In this document: positions 8,115 to 14,873 of the stretch, piece by piece
Layout of the letters: every line of letters begins with the position of its first letter
How positions within the stretch are numbered: the first letter of the stretch is position 1
Source: a virus
Reading direction: 5' to 3' (one strand)
Length of the DNA: 25,477 nt
Virus record (IMG/VR): IMGVR_UViG_3300042937_000450
Span: 1-25,477 of that record
Notes under the pieces: model-generated
What the model was told of the DNA's origin: nothing
What the model saw: only the letters and a program-made list of their open reading frames with translations
The model's database searches: none
Made by a program: the position numbers and the translations under genes

Positions 8115-8707
8115 TGGCACTGATAACGTTTAATGATTTTGAGCCTTATAGGGAGTTAACGGGTAACTTAGACGTTACAGAAAGGCTTAACCCTTATATT
8201 AACCAAGCGCAACAATTTGACCTTAAAGAGTTAATGGGCAATCAGTTTTATACTGACCTTGTTAACAACCAATCCGATAGTAATTACCAAGCATTGTTAA
8301 ATGGTGGCGATTACACCTATAACAACCTTACCTATTCTTTTACTGGGCTAAAGGCTGTTATTGTAATGTTTGCCTATGCACGTTTTTTAGCTAACCAAAA
8401 TGTTAATGTAACCCGCTTTGGAGTTGTTTTTAAAAATAATAGCGACGTTTCGGATAGGGTAGATACCAAAACCTTGCAAGCTGCAATAAGTAACGCTAAA
8501 GAGCAAGGTAAAGCATATTGGAATGAGTGCGAAGAGTTTCTTTGCAACAAGTCAACTGACTATCCATTCTGGGGTGATGACCCTACGGTGAGTTCAAGAA
8601 AAAAAGGCGGTGTTGTTGTTATTGGTGTAGGCGGTAATTCAAACAATAGGTTACGTTATACTTGCCGAGATTGCAACCGATTGAACTGCAATTGCTATGA
8701 ATTATAA
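8114..8707 (+). CDS. Head-tail connector-like protein with a Cys-rich C-terminus
   Basis: A 197-residue protein starting on the last base of the portal stop. The first about 150 residues (LITFNDFEPYRELTGNLD, LNPYINQAQQFDLKELMGNQFYTDLV, then KAVIVMFAYARFLANQN) look like the helical DUF6712/gp6-type head-tail connector proteins common after Bacteroidota portals. The last 45 residues are different: a Gly/Val-rich linker, then YTCRDCNRLNCNCYEL with four cysteines spaced C-x2-C-x5-C-x-C, suggestive of a metal site. It overlaps the fibre-like gene by 11 bases. The connector call is good by place and pattern; the Cys tail is unexplained. Confidence 0.68.
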   Translation: MALITFNDFEPYRELTGNLDVTERLNPYINQAQQFDLKELMGNQFYTDLVNNQSDSNYQALLNGGDYTYNNLTYSFTGLKAVIVMFAYARFLANQNVNVTRFGVVFKNNSDVSDRVDTKTLQAAISNAKEQGKAYWNECEEFLCNKSTDYPFWGDDPTVSSRKKGGVVVIGVGGNSNNRLRYTCRDCNRLNCNCYEL

Positions 8708-10034
8708 ACCGTTTTCAAGCGATGTACTTTTTTTAGCTGGGGTAACTTTTCGCAGGGGTGCTGCTAATGGTTATGTTTGGACTTCCGATGCTAATGGTAG
8801 GGGAAGTTGGCAAGCGGCAAGTGGCGGAGGTGCAACTTGGGGAAGTATAACGGGGACTCTATCTTCACAAACTGACTTACAAACGGCTTTAGATGCAAAG
8901 CAAAATGAGAGCATTGTAATTAACAGCAACACAACGGCTGTCTTAGACGGTGTTTATACAGTTGTTGCATCGGCTACCTTTACCGACCCTACACCCGCCG
9001 AAGGTAAAGGGTTTATGGTGTTTGTAAGAAACGGCACGGCAACAGTAGGCGGCACGGGATATTCAACCGCCGGTACTGTAATAAACAGGATATTCCATTC
9101 TGGCGCATGGGCTAATTATACACAAGGTTCTACAACCTTAGCAATCGGTACTACACCAATAACAGGCGGCACGGTTGGCAGGGTATTGTTTGAGGGTACG
9201 GGTAATGTATTGCAACAAGCATCTAATATTTTTTGGGACAATGCTAACAGCCGTCTATCTCTTGGAATAGGTGCAAGCCCCGCAGCAAGGTTGGATATTT
9301 TATCCCCTGGCACTAGTAGTACCGACCTTGCAATACGGGTACGCAATAACGGCAACTCTATTAACCTTTTGGAACAACGGGGCAATGGCGATATATCCTT
9401 ACGCTCAAACGCTAACAGCTATACTTGCAATTTACACTTTTACGGTTTTGCGGGTACAAACTCTTGGCATTTAACAAATGGAACATCCTTTTCTAATGGA
9501 ACTGGTTATGCCGTTCTTTCTGATGCTTGTAATATTTACGCTCAAAGTACCCGTATAATTCAAATGGGTATAGGTTCTGGTAGTGGGTATGCACATTGGA
9601 ATCAGGTAGTATTTGGCTCGGCTGCACGTCAAAAATTTACATTAGGTAATTCAGCCGTAAGTAGTTTTACTTTTTATTTTGAAAATACAAATTTTGGTAT
9701 AGGGGTACATACTGGCTCTACCACAGAGTTTGGAACTAACGCCACTAATACATTTGCGCTTAAAACAGGTGTAGCACCAACAACGGGTATAACACTTGGC
9801 GATGGTTTTCAGATGTATTCAGCAGATATAGTAGCGGGTAATGCAGCCCCACACTTTAGGACTGAAAACAATGATATAGTAAAAATTTATTCAATAGGCG
9901 GATGGGGAACACCAACAGGCACGTTGACAAGAACAACCTTTGATACAACTACTGTTACCCTTTCTCAATTAGCTGAAAGAGTAGCAGCATTAATATCAGA
10001 TTTAAAAACAGGACAACAATTACTTAAAGCATAA
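8697..10034 (+). CDS. Tail-fibre or appendage-like protein
   Basis: A 445-residue protein rich in Gly, Thr, Ser and Asn. The N-terminal section NGYVWTSDANGRGSWQAA (residues about 25-42), followed by a Gly-rich joint and TDLQTALDAKQN, is a signature seen in many phage fibres. The middle has beta-helix-like repeats, including LSLGIGASPAARLDILSPG, similar to the GIG...A.LDV unit of intramolecular-chaperone fibres. However, no S74 peptidase domain follows. The C-terminus (TVTLSQLAERVAALISDLKTGQQLLKA) is a heptad helix that could trimerise. It probably binds the host surface. It overlaps both neighbours and sits among head genes, away from any recognisable tail genes. Confidence 0.7.
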   Translation: MNYKPFSSDVLFLAGVTFRRGAANGYVWTSDANGRGSWQAASGGGATWGSITGTLSSQTDLQTALDAKQNESIVINSNTTAVLDGVYTVVASATFTDPTPAEGKGFMVFVRNGTATVGGTGYSTAGTVINRIFHSGAWANYTQGSTTLAIGTTPITGGTVGRVLFEGTGNVLQQASNIFWDNANSRLSLGIGASPAARLDILSPGTSSTDLAIRVRNNGNSINLLEQRGNGDISLRSNANSYTCNLHFYGFAGTNSWHLTNGTSFSNGTGYAVLSDACNIYAQSTRIIQMGIGSGSGYAHWNQVVFGSAARQKFTLGNSAVSSFTFYFENTNFGIGVHTGSTTEFGTNATNTFALKTGVAPTTGITLGDGFQMYSADIVAGNAAPHFRTENNDIVKIYSIGGWGTPTGTLTRTTFDTTTVTLSQLAERVAALISDLKTGQQLLKA

Positions 10035-10408
10035 TGCAAACAGTAGACTTATTAACACCACATCCCGCATTGCCTGACTATACCCGTAAGGCGGTTATAA
10101 AAGGCACGTTTAGCTACCACGCTGAAAAATACAGCGTATTATTAGTTGAAGTGGAGCATTACCTTAATGGTGTTTTAGAGAATAGCCCAACGGGAATAGT
10201 AAGAAACATAACCGTAGAACTAAGGGCTGATAACAGCGTATTTGTCAACCCAGCTACGGGAGATTATGTGCCAGCAGACACACCCGGGGCGTGGGGGGAG
10301 TATGATTATGTTCATTTTTTAGAAAGCATAGTTTTACCTATAAGCAATGAAGATTTTAAAGATGATGTTGTATTAAGAGCAGAGCAACAAGGTAGGTTTG
10401 ATGTATAA
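10034..10408 (+). CDS. Uncharacterised protein, probably fibre-associated
   Basis: A 124-residue, mostly beta-type acidic protein with no membrane segment or known motif. It contains repeated strand-like stretches (KYSVLLVEVEHYLNGV, RNITVELRADNSVFVNPATG) and an acidic C-terminal half. It starts on the final A of the fibre gene's stop and ends two bases before the DUF1353 gene, so it is in the same transcript. A fibre accessory or virion protein is plausible by position only. Confidence 0.5.
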   Translation: MQTVDLLTPHPALPDYTRKAVIKGTFSYHAEKYSVLLVEVEHYLNGVLENSPTGIVRNITVELRADNSVFVNPATGDYVPADTPGAWGEYDYVHFLESIVLPISNEDFKDDVVLRAEQQGRFDV

Positions 10409-10410
10409 TT

Positions 10411-10803
10411 ATGGACGCTAAAATAACTGATAACCCAAAGGTAGAGTTGTTGCCAAAATCAACACGGGGTAGGTTTAAGACTTTAGAGCCATTAAGCCAC
10501 CAACTGATTAATGGTAGGCAACTTTTAGTACCTAAAGGCACGATAAGCAACGGTGCAAGTGTACCACGTTTACTATGGGGGATATACTCGCCTTATGGCA
10601 CTTATACTTACCCGGCTGTTATCCATGATTATTTATATGAGAATAACCTCTACACAAGGGAGTTTGCGGACAGGCAATTTTTAATTGATATGGGGAAGTG
10701 CAATACAAATAAATTTACAAAGTGGTTATTTTACTATGTAGTGCGTATATTTGGTGGATATAATTGGAATAAATTTAAAAAAAATGGTACAACTAACAAT
10801 TGA
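10411..10803 (+). CDS. DUF1353 family protein
   Basis: A 130-residue protein with the DUF1353 hallmarks: a beta-rich start, VPKGTISNGASVPRLLWGIYSPYGTYTYPAVIHDYLYENN (about residues 42-81) containing the conserved Gly-Ala-Ser-Val-Pro and His-Asp-Tyr-Leu-Tyr elements, then a helical FADRQFLIDMG. DUF1353 proteins are widespread in phages, usually near tail or lysis genes, and their function is not established. The C-terminus (KWLFYYVVRIFGGYNW) is hydrophobic and aromatic and could touch a membrane or other protein. The gene overlaps a 44-codon gene by 20 bases. Confidence 0.78.
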   Translation: MDAKITDNPKVELLPKSTRGRFKTLEPLSHQLINGRQLLVPKGTISNGASVPRLLWGIYSPYGTYTYPAVIHDYLYENNLYTREFADRQFLIDMGKCNTNKFTKWLFYYVVRIFGGYNWNKFKKNGTTNN

Positions 10804-10918
10804 ACAAGCAAACCAAATAGCTAACGTGCTGGGTACATTACCTGCTAATCAATGCTATAATGAAATTACAATATTGTTACAAGCAATAAATAAGGCTCAA
10901 CAACCAAAAGCAGAATAA
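10784..10918 (+). CDS. Small 44-residue protein, uncharacterised
   Basis: ATG at 10784 and TAA at 10916-10918 give MVQLTIEQANQIANVLGTLPANQ and onward, 44 residues. It starts 20 bases inside the DUF1353 gene, and its stop overlaps the next ATG by one base (TAATG), the same junction used by proven neighbours. Without it there would be a 114-base gap in a gapless operon. The sequence is a soluble helix-loop-helix type with Gln, Ala and Leu. Similar short proteins with a Q-x-x-x-v-l-x-x-L-P pattern are frequent in Bacteroidota phage lysis regions, with unknown role. Confidence 0.6.
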   Translation: MVQLTIEQANQIANVLGTLPANQCYNEITILLQAINKAQQPKAE

Positions 10919-11265
10919 TGGAGGGGTGGTTAGAAACAATTGTAACAGCTATTGGCGGTGCTGGCGGTGGCGGTTTCTTTGGTTGGTTTTTTACCCGTAA
11001 GAAAAGCAATGCCGATGCCAAAGGTAGCGAGTTGGAGAATGTAGAACACGCCATCAAGATATGGCGGGAAACAGCCGAAAAACTAAGCGCACGGGTGGAT
11101 GAGTTGAGCAAAGAGATTGATGAGATGCGCTTGGACTTGCTAACGGTACACCGTGAAAACAAAGCCCTAAAAGACTATTTATATAAACGTGGTATTGATT
11201 TTAAAATAATACAAAACGAGGGTTCATTCGTATTTAATGATAATAAAGACAATGGGGGCAATTAA
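10918..11265 (+). CDS. Membrane-anchored coiled-coil protein of the lysis block
   Basis: A 115-residue protein. Residues about 4-26 form a glycine-rich hydrophobic segment (WLETIVTAIGGAGGGGFFGW) followed by positive residues (TRKKS), so it is probably anchored with the rest in the cytoplasm. Residues about 38-90 are a charged heptad helix (EKLSARVDELSKEIDEMRLDLL). This architecture is common beside holins in Bacteroidota phages. It could be a holin regulator or an inner-membrane spanin-like partner; the orientation predicted from the basic stop-transfer side favours a cytoplasmic coiled coil. It overlaps the holin gene. Confidence 0.6.
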   Translation: MEGWLETIVTAIGGAGGGGFFGWFFTRKKSNADAKGSELENVEHAIKIWRETAEKLSARVDELSKEIDEMRLDLLTVHRENKALKDYLYKRGIDFKIIQNEGSFVFNDNKDNGGN

Positions 11266-11485
11266 ACAGATGTTACAAGGTAAAGACGGTGAGTATTCGC
11301 TTAGGCGGGTGCTTGCCTTGTTTTTTTCAGCCGGTATATGCTTTCACGTTACCTATTGCACCTTTAAAAACCAGCCTATGAACGATGGGGCTATTGCAAG
11401 TATGGCAGCATTGGTAGCAGCTTTACTTTCATTAACAACTTGGCAAAACACAAAAAATGATAACAGCACAAACACCCCTGTTTAA
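11252..11485 (+). CDS. Probable holin
   Basis: A 77-residue protein from the ATG at 11252; the in-frame ATG at 11237 would add five residues and more overlap. Two membrane segments are visible, about LRRVLALFFSAGICFHVTYC and GAIASMAALVAALLSLTTW, separated by a short polar turn and with a charged N-terminus (KQMLQGKDGEYS). Two-span small proteins directly before an endolysin are typical holins, which open the inner membrane at a set time. The stop lies 29 bases inside the amidase gene. No obvious dual-start antiholin motif beyond the two ATGs is seen. Confidence 0.72.
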   Translation: MGAIKQMLQGKDGEYSLRRVLALFFSAGICFHVTYCTFKNQPMNDGAIASMAALVAALLSLTTWQNTKNDNSTNTPV

Positions 11486-11963
11486 AAAGATTAAGTTTCT
11501 TTGTATTCATTGTACCGCTACTCCAGAGGGCAGGGATATGACCGCAAAGCAAATTAAAGACTACCATACACTACCAGTAGCTAAAGGTGGGCGAGGTTGG
11601 AAAACCGCAGGCTATGTTGATGTTATTCGCTTAGATGGCACTATTGAAAACATTGTACCTTACGATGACAATGAATATATGGAAAGCCGTGAAATAACAA
11701 ACGGGGTGCTGAATATGAATAGCATTACCCGTTCTTTTGTATATGTTGGTGGTATGAGTAAGGATATGAAACAGCCTAAAGACACCCGTACCGAAGCGCA
11801 AAAGGAAGTTATGGCGGCATATATCAAAAAGGTTATTGAAGCTATCCCCGACATACTTGTTGCGGGGCATAATCAATTTGCGGCTAAGGCTTGCCCCTCA
11901 TTTGATACGGTGCGTTGGTTGCGTTCTATTGGTATTCCTGATAAAAACATTTATAAAAAATGA
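11457..11963 (+). CDS. N-acetylmuramoyl-L-alanine amidase (endolysin)
   Basis: A 168-residue Amidase_2/PGRP-type enzyme like T7 lysozyme. Zinc ligands are His18 in IHCTAT, His138 in AGHNQF and Cys146 in KACPSFD. Tyr53 (AGYVDVI) and Lys144 match the two catalytic helpers of T7 lysozyme. It would cleave the amide bond between N-acetylmuramic acid and L-alanine in peptidoglycan. There is no signal peptide, so export relies on the holin encoded just before it. Its TGA overlaps the ATG of a tiny membrane peptide as ATGA. T7 lysozyme also inhibits RNA polymerase, but nothing here supports that role. Confidence 0.92.
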   Translation: MITAQTPLFKKIKFLCIHCTATPEGRDMTAKQIKDYHTLPVAKGGRGWKTAGYVDVIRLDGTIENIVPYDDNEYMESREITNGVLNMNSITRSFVYVGGMSKDMKQPKDTRTEAQKEVMAAYIKKVIEAIPDILVAGHNQFAAKACPSFDTVRWLRSIGIPDKNIYKK

Positions 11964-12031
11964 TAATCGCCCTCTTAATATTGATTGTATTGGGAGGTAT
12001 CTATTCTAATGTTATAAACCGAAACGAATGA
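11960..12031 (+). CDS. 23-residue membrane peptide
   Basis: ATG at 11960 and TGA at 12029-12031 encode MIIALLILIVLGGIYSNVIN plus three residues. The first 15 residues are almost purely Ile, Leu, Val and Ala, a single membrane span, followed by a short polar tail. Both ends use ATGA overlaps, with the amidase stop upstream and the phosphoesterase start downstream, so ribosomes could pass through all three genes by re-initiation. The gap is otherwise 64 bases with nothing in it. It may tune lysis or simply couple translation; the sequence is too short to assign by family. Confidence 0.55.
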   Translation: MIIALLILIVLGGIYSNVINRNE

Positions 12032-13194
12032 GCCAACCCAACCAAAAAGTTTGGCACTTACGAGTAGCTGAAAACCCACGAAATAAAGGAGAAAGCCCCT
12101 TTGAGTATTACAGGCGTATGGCTGTTAGGTACGGTTGCTCTTTTGAAAATGCCCGCCAAAAAATAAACAAGCACCTTAAACAGATACGCTTAGATGAGGT
12201 AAATGAAAAGGGCTACATTCCCGTAATAGACAAAGAGGGTATTGATTATGGCAGCGTATCTCACGGGTGGCTCAAAACAACTAAGGCAGACGGTAACGGT
12301 CATAAGCACTCGCTATTCTTTAAGGTAGGACACGAGGGGGATTTTATCGGTAACTTAGCCGAAAGTTTAAAGGGCTACCAATTTTGCGCCCCTAATTTAG
12401 GTAAAAAAATAGTAAGTAATAGCATAGGGCTAATCAATCTTTTTGATGCCCACATTGACAAGGTTTGCATAGTTGACAACACGCACACTAATAGTTCAAT
12501 TGAAAGCAATATAGAACATTTTAAGAGAGCCTTTGTGGCTCTTTTTAGTAAGTGCCTATCAGCCGAAAAAATAGTATTTCCCATTGGCAATGATTTCTTT
12601 AATGCTAATGACGAGAAAAACACCACAGTAAAAGGAACTCCACAGGATAGTCTATTTGATTGGAAAGATAGTTTTAGCAAAGGGGTGGAGTTGATACGTT
12701 GGTGTGTTGATTATATGTTACAATCGGGTAAGCCCGTTGATTTAATTACAGTCTATTCAAACCACGATGCCACTAAGTTGTTCTACCTATCCAAGTGCAT
12801 TGAGTTAATCTATGCCAGCAATGAAAACGTAACAATAGACTTACAGGGGGTGCAACGTAAGTATACTATATATGGAATGAATTTGTTGGGCTTTGCACAC
12901 GGGGACAAAGAGAAGACCGCAGCTTTGCCGCTACTGATGGCAACTGAAAGGCGAAAGGATTGGGGAAATGTTAGCAATTGCTTTTGGTTTTTAGGGGATA
13001 AGCACCACGAAAAAACATTTATGTTCAAAAAGTCTTTAGATATGCCAAGCGTAGAGGTGCATTGGTTAAGGGCGGTGGCAACGTCTGATAACTGGCATTA
13101 CCAATCGGGTTATATTGGTATACCAAAAACCGCATATTGTTATATCTTTGATAAAAAACACGGGTTAACCACTACCCATAGAGAACCTTTTTAA
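12028..13194 (+). CDS. Calcineurin-like metallophosphoesterase
   Basis: A 388-residue protein. The first about 60 residues are basic and helix-turn-helix like (SPFEYYRRMAVRYGCSFENARQKINKHL). The catalytic core has the metal-binding series of the calcineurin superfamily in order: FDAHID (139-144, D140 and H142), GND (187-189), SNHD (244-247), HGDK (291-294) and LGDKHH (322-327). It would hydrolyse a phosphoester; DNA, RNA or a nucleotide are all possible. Related phage proteins are often mislabelled as oxidoreductases. It lies unexpectedly inside the lysis block, coupled by ATGA to the tiny peptide. Confidence 0.82.
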   Translation: MSQPNQKVWHLRVAENPRNKGESPFEYYRRMAVRYGCSFENARQKINKHLKQIRLDEVNEKGYIPVIDKEGIDYGSVSHGWLKTTKADGNGHKHSLFFKVGHEGDFIGNLAESLKGYQFCAPNLGKKIVSNSIGLINLFDAHIDKVCIVDNTHTNSSIESNIEHFKRAFVALFSKCLSAEKIVFPIGNDFFNANDEKNTTVKGTPQDSLFDWKDSFSKGVELIRWCVDYMLQSGKPVDLITVYSNHDATKLFYLSKCIELIYASNENVTIDLQGVQRKYTIYGMNLLGFAHGDKEKTAALPLLMATERRKDWGNVSNCFWFLGDKHHEKTFMFKKSLDMPSVEVHWLRAVATSDNWHYQSGYIGIPKTAYCYIFDKKHGLTTTHREPF

Positions 13195-13195
13195 C

Positions 13196-13414
13196 ATGAT
13201 AGACCGTTTCATTTCTTACACCGAAGAAGAGGGTTGTTACAACCTTGCTTTTACCGATGACTTTTCAGCCGATGACATGGCTGATGTAATTCTTAATATT
13301 TTTGACGGACACCCCGAACTAAGGTCGGGAATAATCAAAGCGGCAACCGAAATACTGAAACCGCAATGCCCAGCTAACAGACCACAGGATATAAAAAGAC
13401 CAGATAAAGTATGA
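13196..13414 (+). CDS. Small acidic protein, uncharacterised
   Basis: A 72-residue protein one base after the phosphoesterase and ATGA-coupled to the next gene. It is acidic in the first half (FTDDFSADDMADVILNIFDGHPEL) and has a short basic tail. No membrane segment or known motif is visible. Its tight coupling suggests a working link with the neighbours, but no function can be given. Confidence 0.55.
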   Translation: MIDRFISYTEEEGCYNLAFTDDFSADDMADVILNIFDGHPELRSGIIKAATEILKPQCPANRPQDIKRPDKV

Positions 13415-14118
13415 AAAACATAAGACTAATGCAACGCCTGTTAATAATAATGGGGTTGATAATAATTATTTTGGGCTTAGGGACTTGCTACGGTGTAATG
13501 AAAGACAAGGCTAATAAATCAATGATTAATGATTTGCAAGCCGAAAGCCTATCTAAAGACCAAAGGTTTATAGAGAGAATTAAGCAAGATAGCACCCGTG
13601 AGTACACCCAAAACCAACTATTAAGCACGGAACGCAACGCTCGCATATTAGCAGAAGATGAAGCCAAACGTTTTAAAAAAATAAGCCAAGTAACAAAGGT
13701 TAATGTTAAGGTAGTAAAAGAGCCTATATTGGCAGAATACACCAATAAACCTAAAGTTACAGACACTTCCGACCATTTTACCGACATCGGCAATATGGTA
13801 GATTGCATACCAATAGGAACGGAATTTGCCTATGAAACCAAGTGGGACACCATACAAGGCAAAGTTGATAGCACAGGCATATCAATTACAAAGAATGTAA
13901 CAAACTTAGGCGAATTGACTACTATTGTGGGTTACGAAAAGCAAGGTTTTTTAAAAAAGTCTAAGCCTGTTGTATTAGTAACAACTGAAAACCCAAGCGT
14001 GAGAATAACTGGAATAAGTAACGTAGTTGTTAAGCAGCCCAAACCAAAACGGTTGGCTTGGCTAATTAGCGGAATAGCTGTTGGAATAACGGGGGGTATA
14101 TTACTGATGGCAAATTAG
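13411..14118 (+). CDS. Two-span envelope protein, candidate unimolecular spanin
   Basis: A 235-residue protein with a hydrophobic segment near each end. Residues about 9-28 (LLIIMGLIIIILGLGTC) finish with Cys26, which could be a relaxed lipobox; residues about 214-233 (WLISGIAVGITGGILLM) form a C-terminal span. Between them are a charged coiled coil (about 30-95) and a beta-type region. A lipid- or membrane-anchored N-terminus, periplasmic body and C-terminal span is the layout of u-spanins, which fuse inner and outer membranes in the last lysis step. It is the last gene before a terminator. A simple two-span membrane protein is the alternative. Confidence 0.6.
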   Translation: MKNIRLMQRLLIIMGLIIIILGLGTCYGVMKDKANKSMINDLQAESLSKDQRFIERIKQDSTREYTQNQLLSTERNARILAEDEAKRFKKISQVTKVNVKVVKEPILAEYTNKPKVTDTSDHFTDIGNMVDCIPIGTEFAYETKWDTIQGKVDSTGISITKNVTNLGELTTIVGYEKQGFLKKSKPVVLVTTENPSVRITGISNVVVKQPKPKRLAWLISGIAVGITGGILLMAN

Positions 14119-14141
14119 CCCAAACTACATATATTTATATC

Positions 14142-14171
14142 AGCCCTTAGCAGAAATGTTAGGGGCTTTTT
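14142..14171 (+). terminator. Intrinsic terminator closing the late block
   Basis: AGCCCTTAG (14142-14150) pairs with TTAGGGGCT (14159-14167), with two G-U pairs and the loop CAGAAATG, followed by T residues to 14171 and more T-rich sequence. It lies 24 bases after the last lysis-block stop and separates late from early genes. Confidence 0.85.
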
Positions 14172-14181
14172 ATTTTATTCC

Positions 14182-14196
14182 GTTTGATTTTCAAAC
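14182..14196. promoter_or_regulatory. Inverted repeat, candidate operator
   Basis: GTTTGA-TTT-TCAAAC is a perfect six-base inverted repeat with a three-base centre. It lies between the late terminator and the early promoter boxes, about 28 bases upstream of the first TACATTTG. That is a natural site for a repressor or Cro-like protein such as the one encoded at 14638. Only one copy is seen. Confidence 0.45.
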
Positions 14197-14223
14197 AGTT
14201 ACAAAATTTGCTACAATTATTTT

Positions 14224-14263
14224 TACATTTGTGTGAAAGGTATTAAAATAGTTTATACATTTG
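14224..14263 (+). promoter_or_regulatory. Early promoter region with two TACATTTG boxes
   Basis: TACATTTG occurs at 14224-14231 and 14256-14263; each fits the Bacteroidota -7 box TAnnTTTG. The second is 22 bases before the ATG at 14286, the same spacing as the two best promoters in the window, so it is the likelier one. Its -33 region is weak (TGTG at 20 bases). These boxes would drive the early block from 14286 onward. Confidence 0.55.
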
Positions 14264-14285
14264 TAAAACAAAACAAGCACACACA

Positions 14286-14465
14286 ATGACAACTCTAGAA
14301 ATTAAAATAAGCAAATTGCAAAAAGGTTATAAAGTATGGGATGCATTAACACCTATACAACGTTATGAGTTAGTAATGGTAAACTTTACACCATCAGAAC
14401 GTAAAGGAATAAACGGACTACGTAAAATGGCTCAGTACATAATTGATAACAATATAACAGCATAA
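14286..14465 (+). CDS. Small early protein, 59 residues
   Basis: ATG at 14286, TAA at 14463-14465. The protein (MTTLEIKISKLQKGYKVWDAL and onward) is basic and helical with no cysteine or membrane segment. It has a QRYELVMVNFTPSERKGINGLRKM centre that could bind nucleic acid. It is the first gene after the early promoter, where phages often encode short host-takeover proteins. No family is recognised. Confidence 0.65.
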   Translation: MTTLEIKISKLQKGYKVWDALTPIQRYELVMVNFTPSERKGINGLRKMAQYIIDNNITA

Positions 14466-14467
14466 TT

Positions 14468-14626
14468 ATGAAAGTATTTAACCTATATAAAAAAGCTAAA
14501 TGGGGTTGGTATCACGTAACCTCATTCAAGTTTGAAAATTTAGCACAAGCTATTACATTTTATAAAAAAGAGTTTGGTGCTAAGATTGGCAATAAAGATT
14601 GTAATTATAAAGTAACAGGATTATAA
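14468..14626 (+). CDS. Small early protein, 52 residues
   Basis: ATG at 14468, TAA at 14624-14626, two bases after the previous stop. The protein (MKVFNLYKKAKWGWYHVTSF and onward) is basic and aromatic, with a beta-helix pattern (HVTSFKFENLAQAITFYKKEFGAKIGNKD) that could be a small alpha/beta domain. It is co-transcribed with its neighbours. Function unknown. Confidence 0.65.
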   Translation: MKVFNLYKKAKWGWYHVTSFKFENLAQAITFYKKEFGAKIGNKDCNYKVTGL

Positions 14627-14637
14627 ATAACTAAAAA

Positions 14638-14865
14638 ATGACACACACACCAACACAACTACGAGTAATATACAAAGCTCTGAAAGGGGCTAATTTACTC
14701 GGCACGTTGCAAGCCGAAACAGGCTTTGCACGCCAATCAGTATGGAACACTTTTAACGCACCAGCTACGCAATATGTAGAAGACATTGCAACCGCAGGGG
14801 TAAAGTTGTTAAAGGACAATTGCATACTAGCAGACATTCAAACGTTAACAGAAATTTTAAACTAA
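14638..14865 (+). CDS. Small helix-turn-helix-like DNA-binding protein
   Basis: A 75-residue protein. Residues about 20-45 (LLGTLQAETGFARQSVWNTFNAP) read as helix, turn and recognition helix of a Cro/XRE-like or related DNA-binding domain, followed by a short helix. The length fits a single-domain regulator such as Cro. It lies downstream of the inverted repeat at 14182-14196, which could be its operator, though this is inference. No partner repressor gene on the other strand is present, so there is no visible lambda-type switch. Confidence 0.55.
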   Translation: MTHTPTQLRVIYKALKGANLLGTLQAETGFARQSVWNTFNAPATQYVEDIATAGVKLLKDNCILADIQTLTEILN

Positions 14866-14873
14866 AATTAACT

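Noticed and set aside
9116-9385. Minus-strand open frame opposite the fibre gene
   Set aside because: The composition follows the opposite strand of a Gly/Thr-rich gene and nothing supports expression.
10866-11162. Minus-strand open frame over the membrane/coiled-coil gene
   Set aside because: No start context or homology pattern; it mirrors the plus-strand gene, which fits the overlapped lysis operon.
14820-14873. Upstream start for the gene ending at 15275
   Set aside because: The extra 18 residues are read inside the preceding gene in another frame and look random; the ATG at 14874 leaves a normal eight-base gap.
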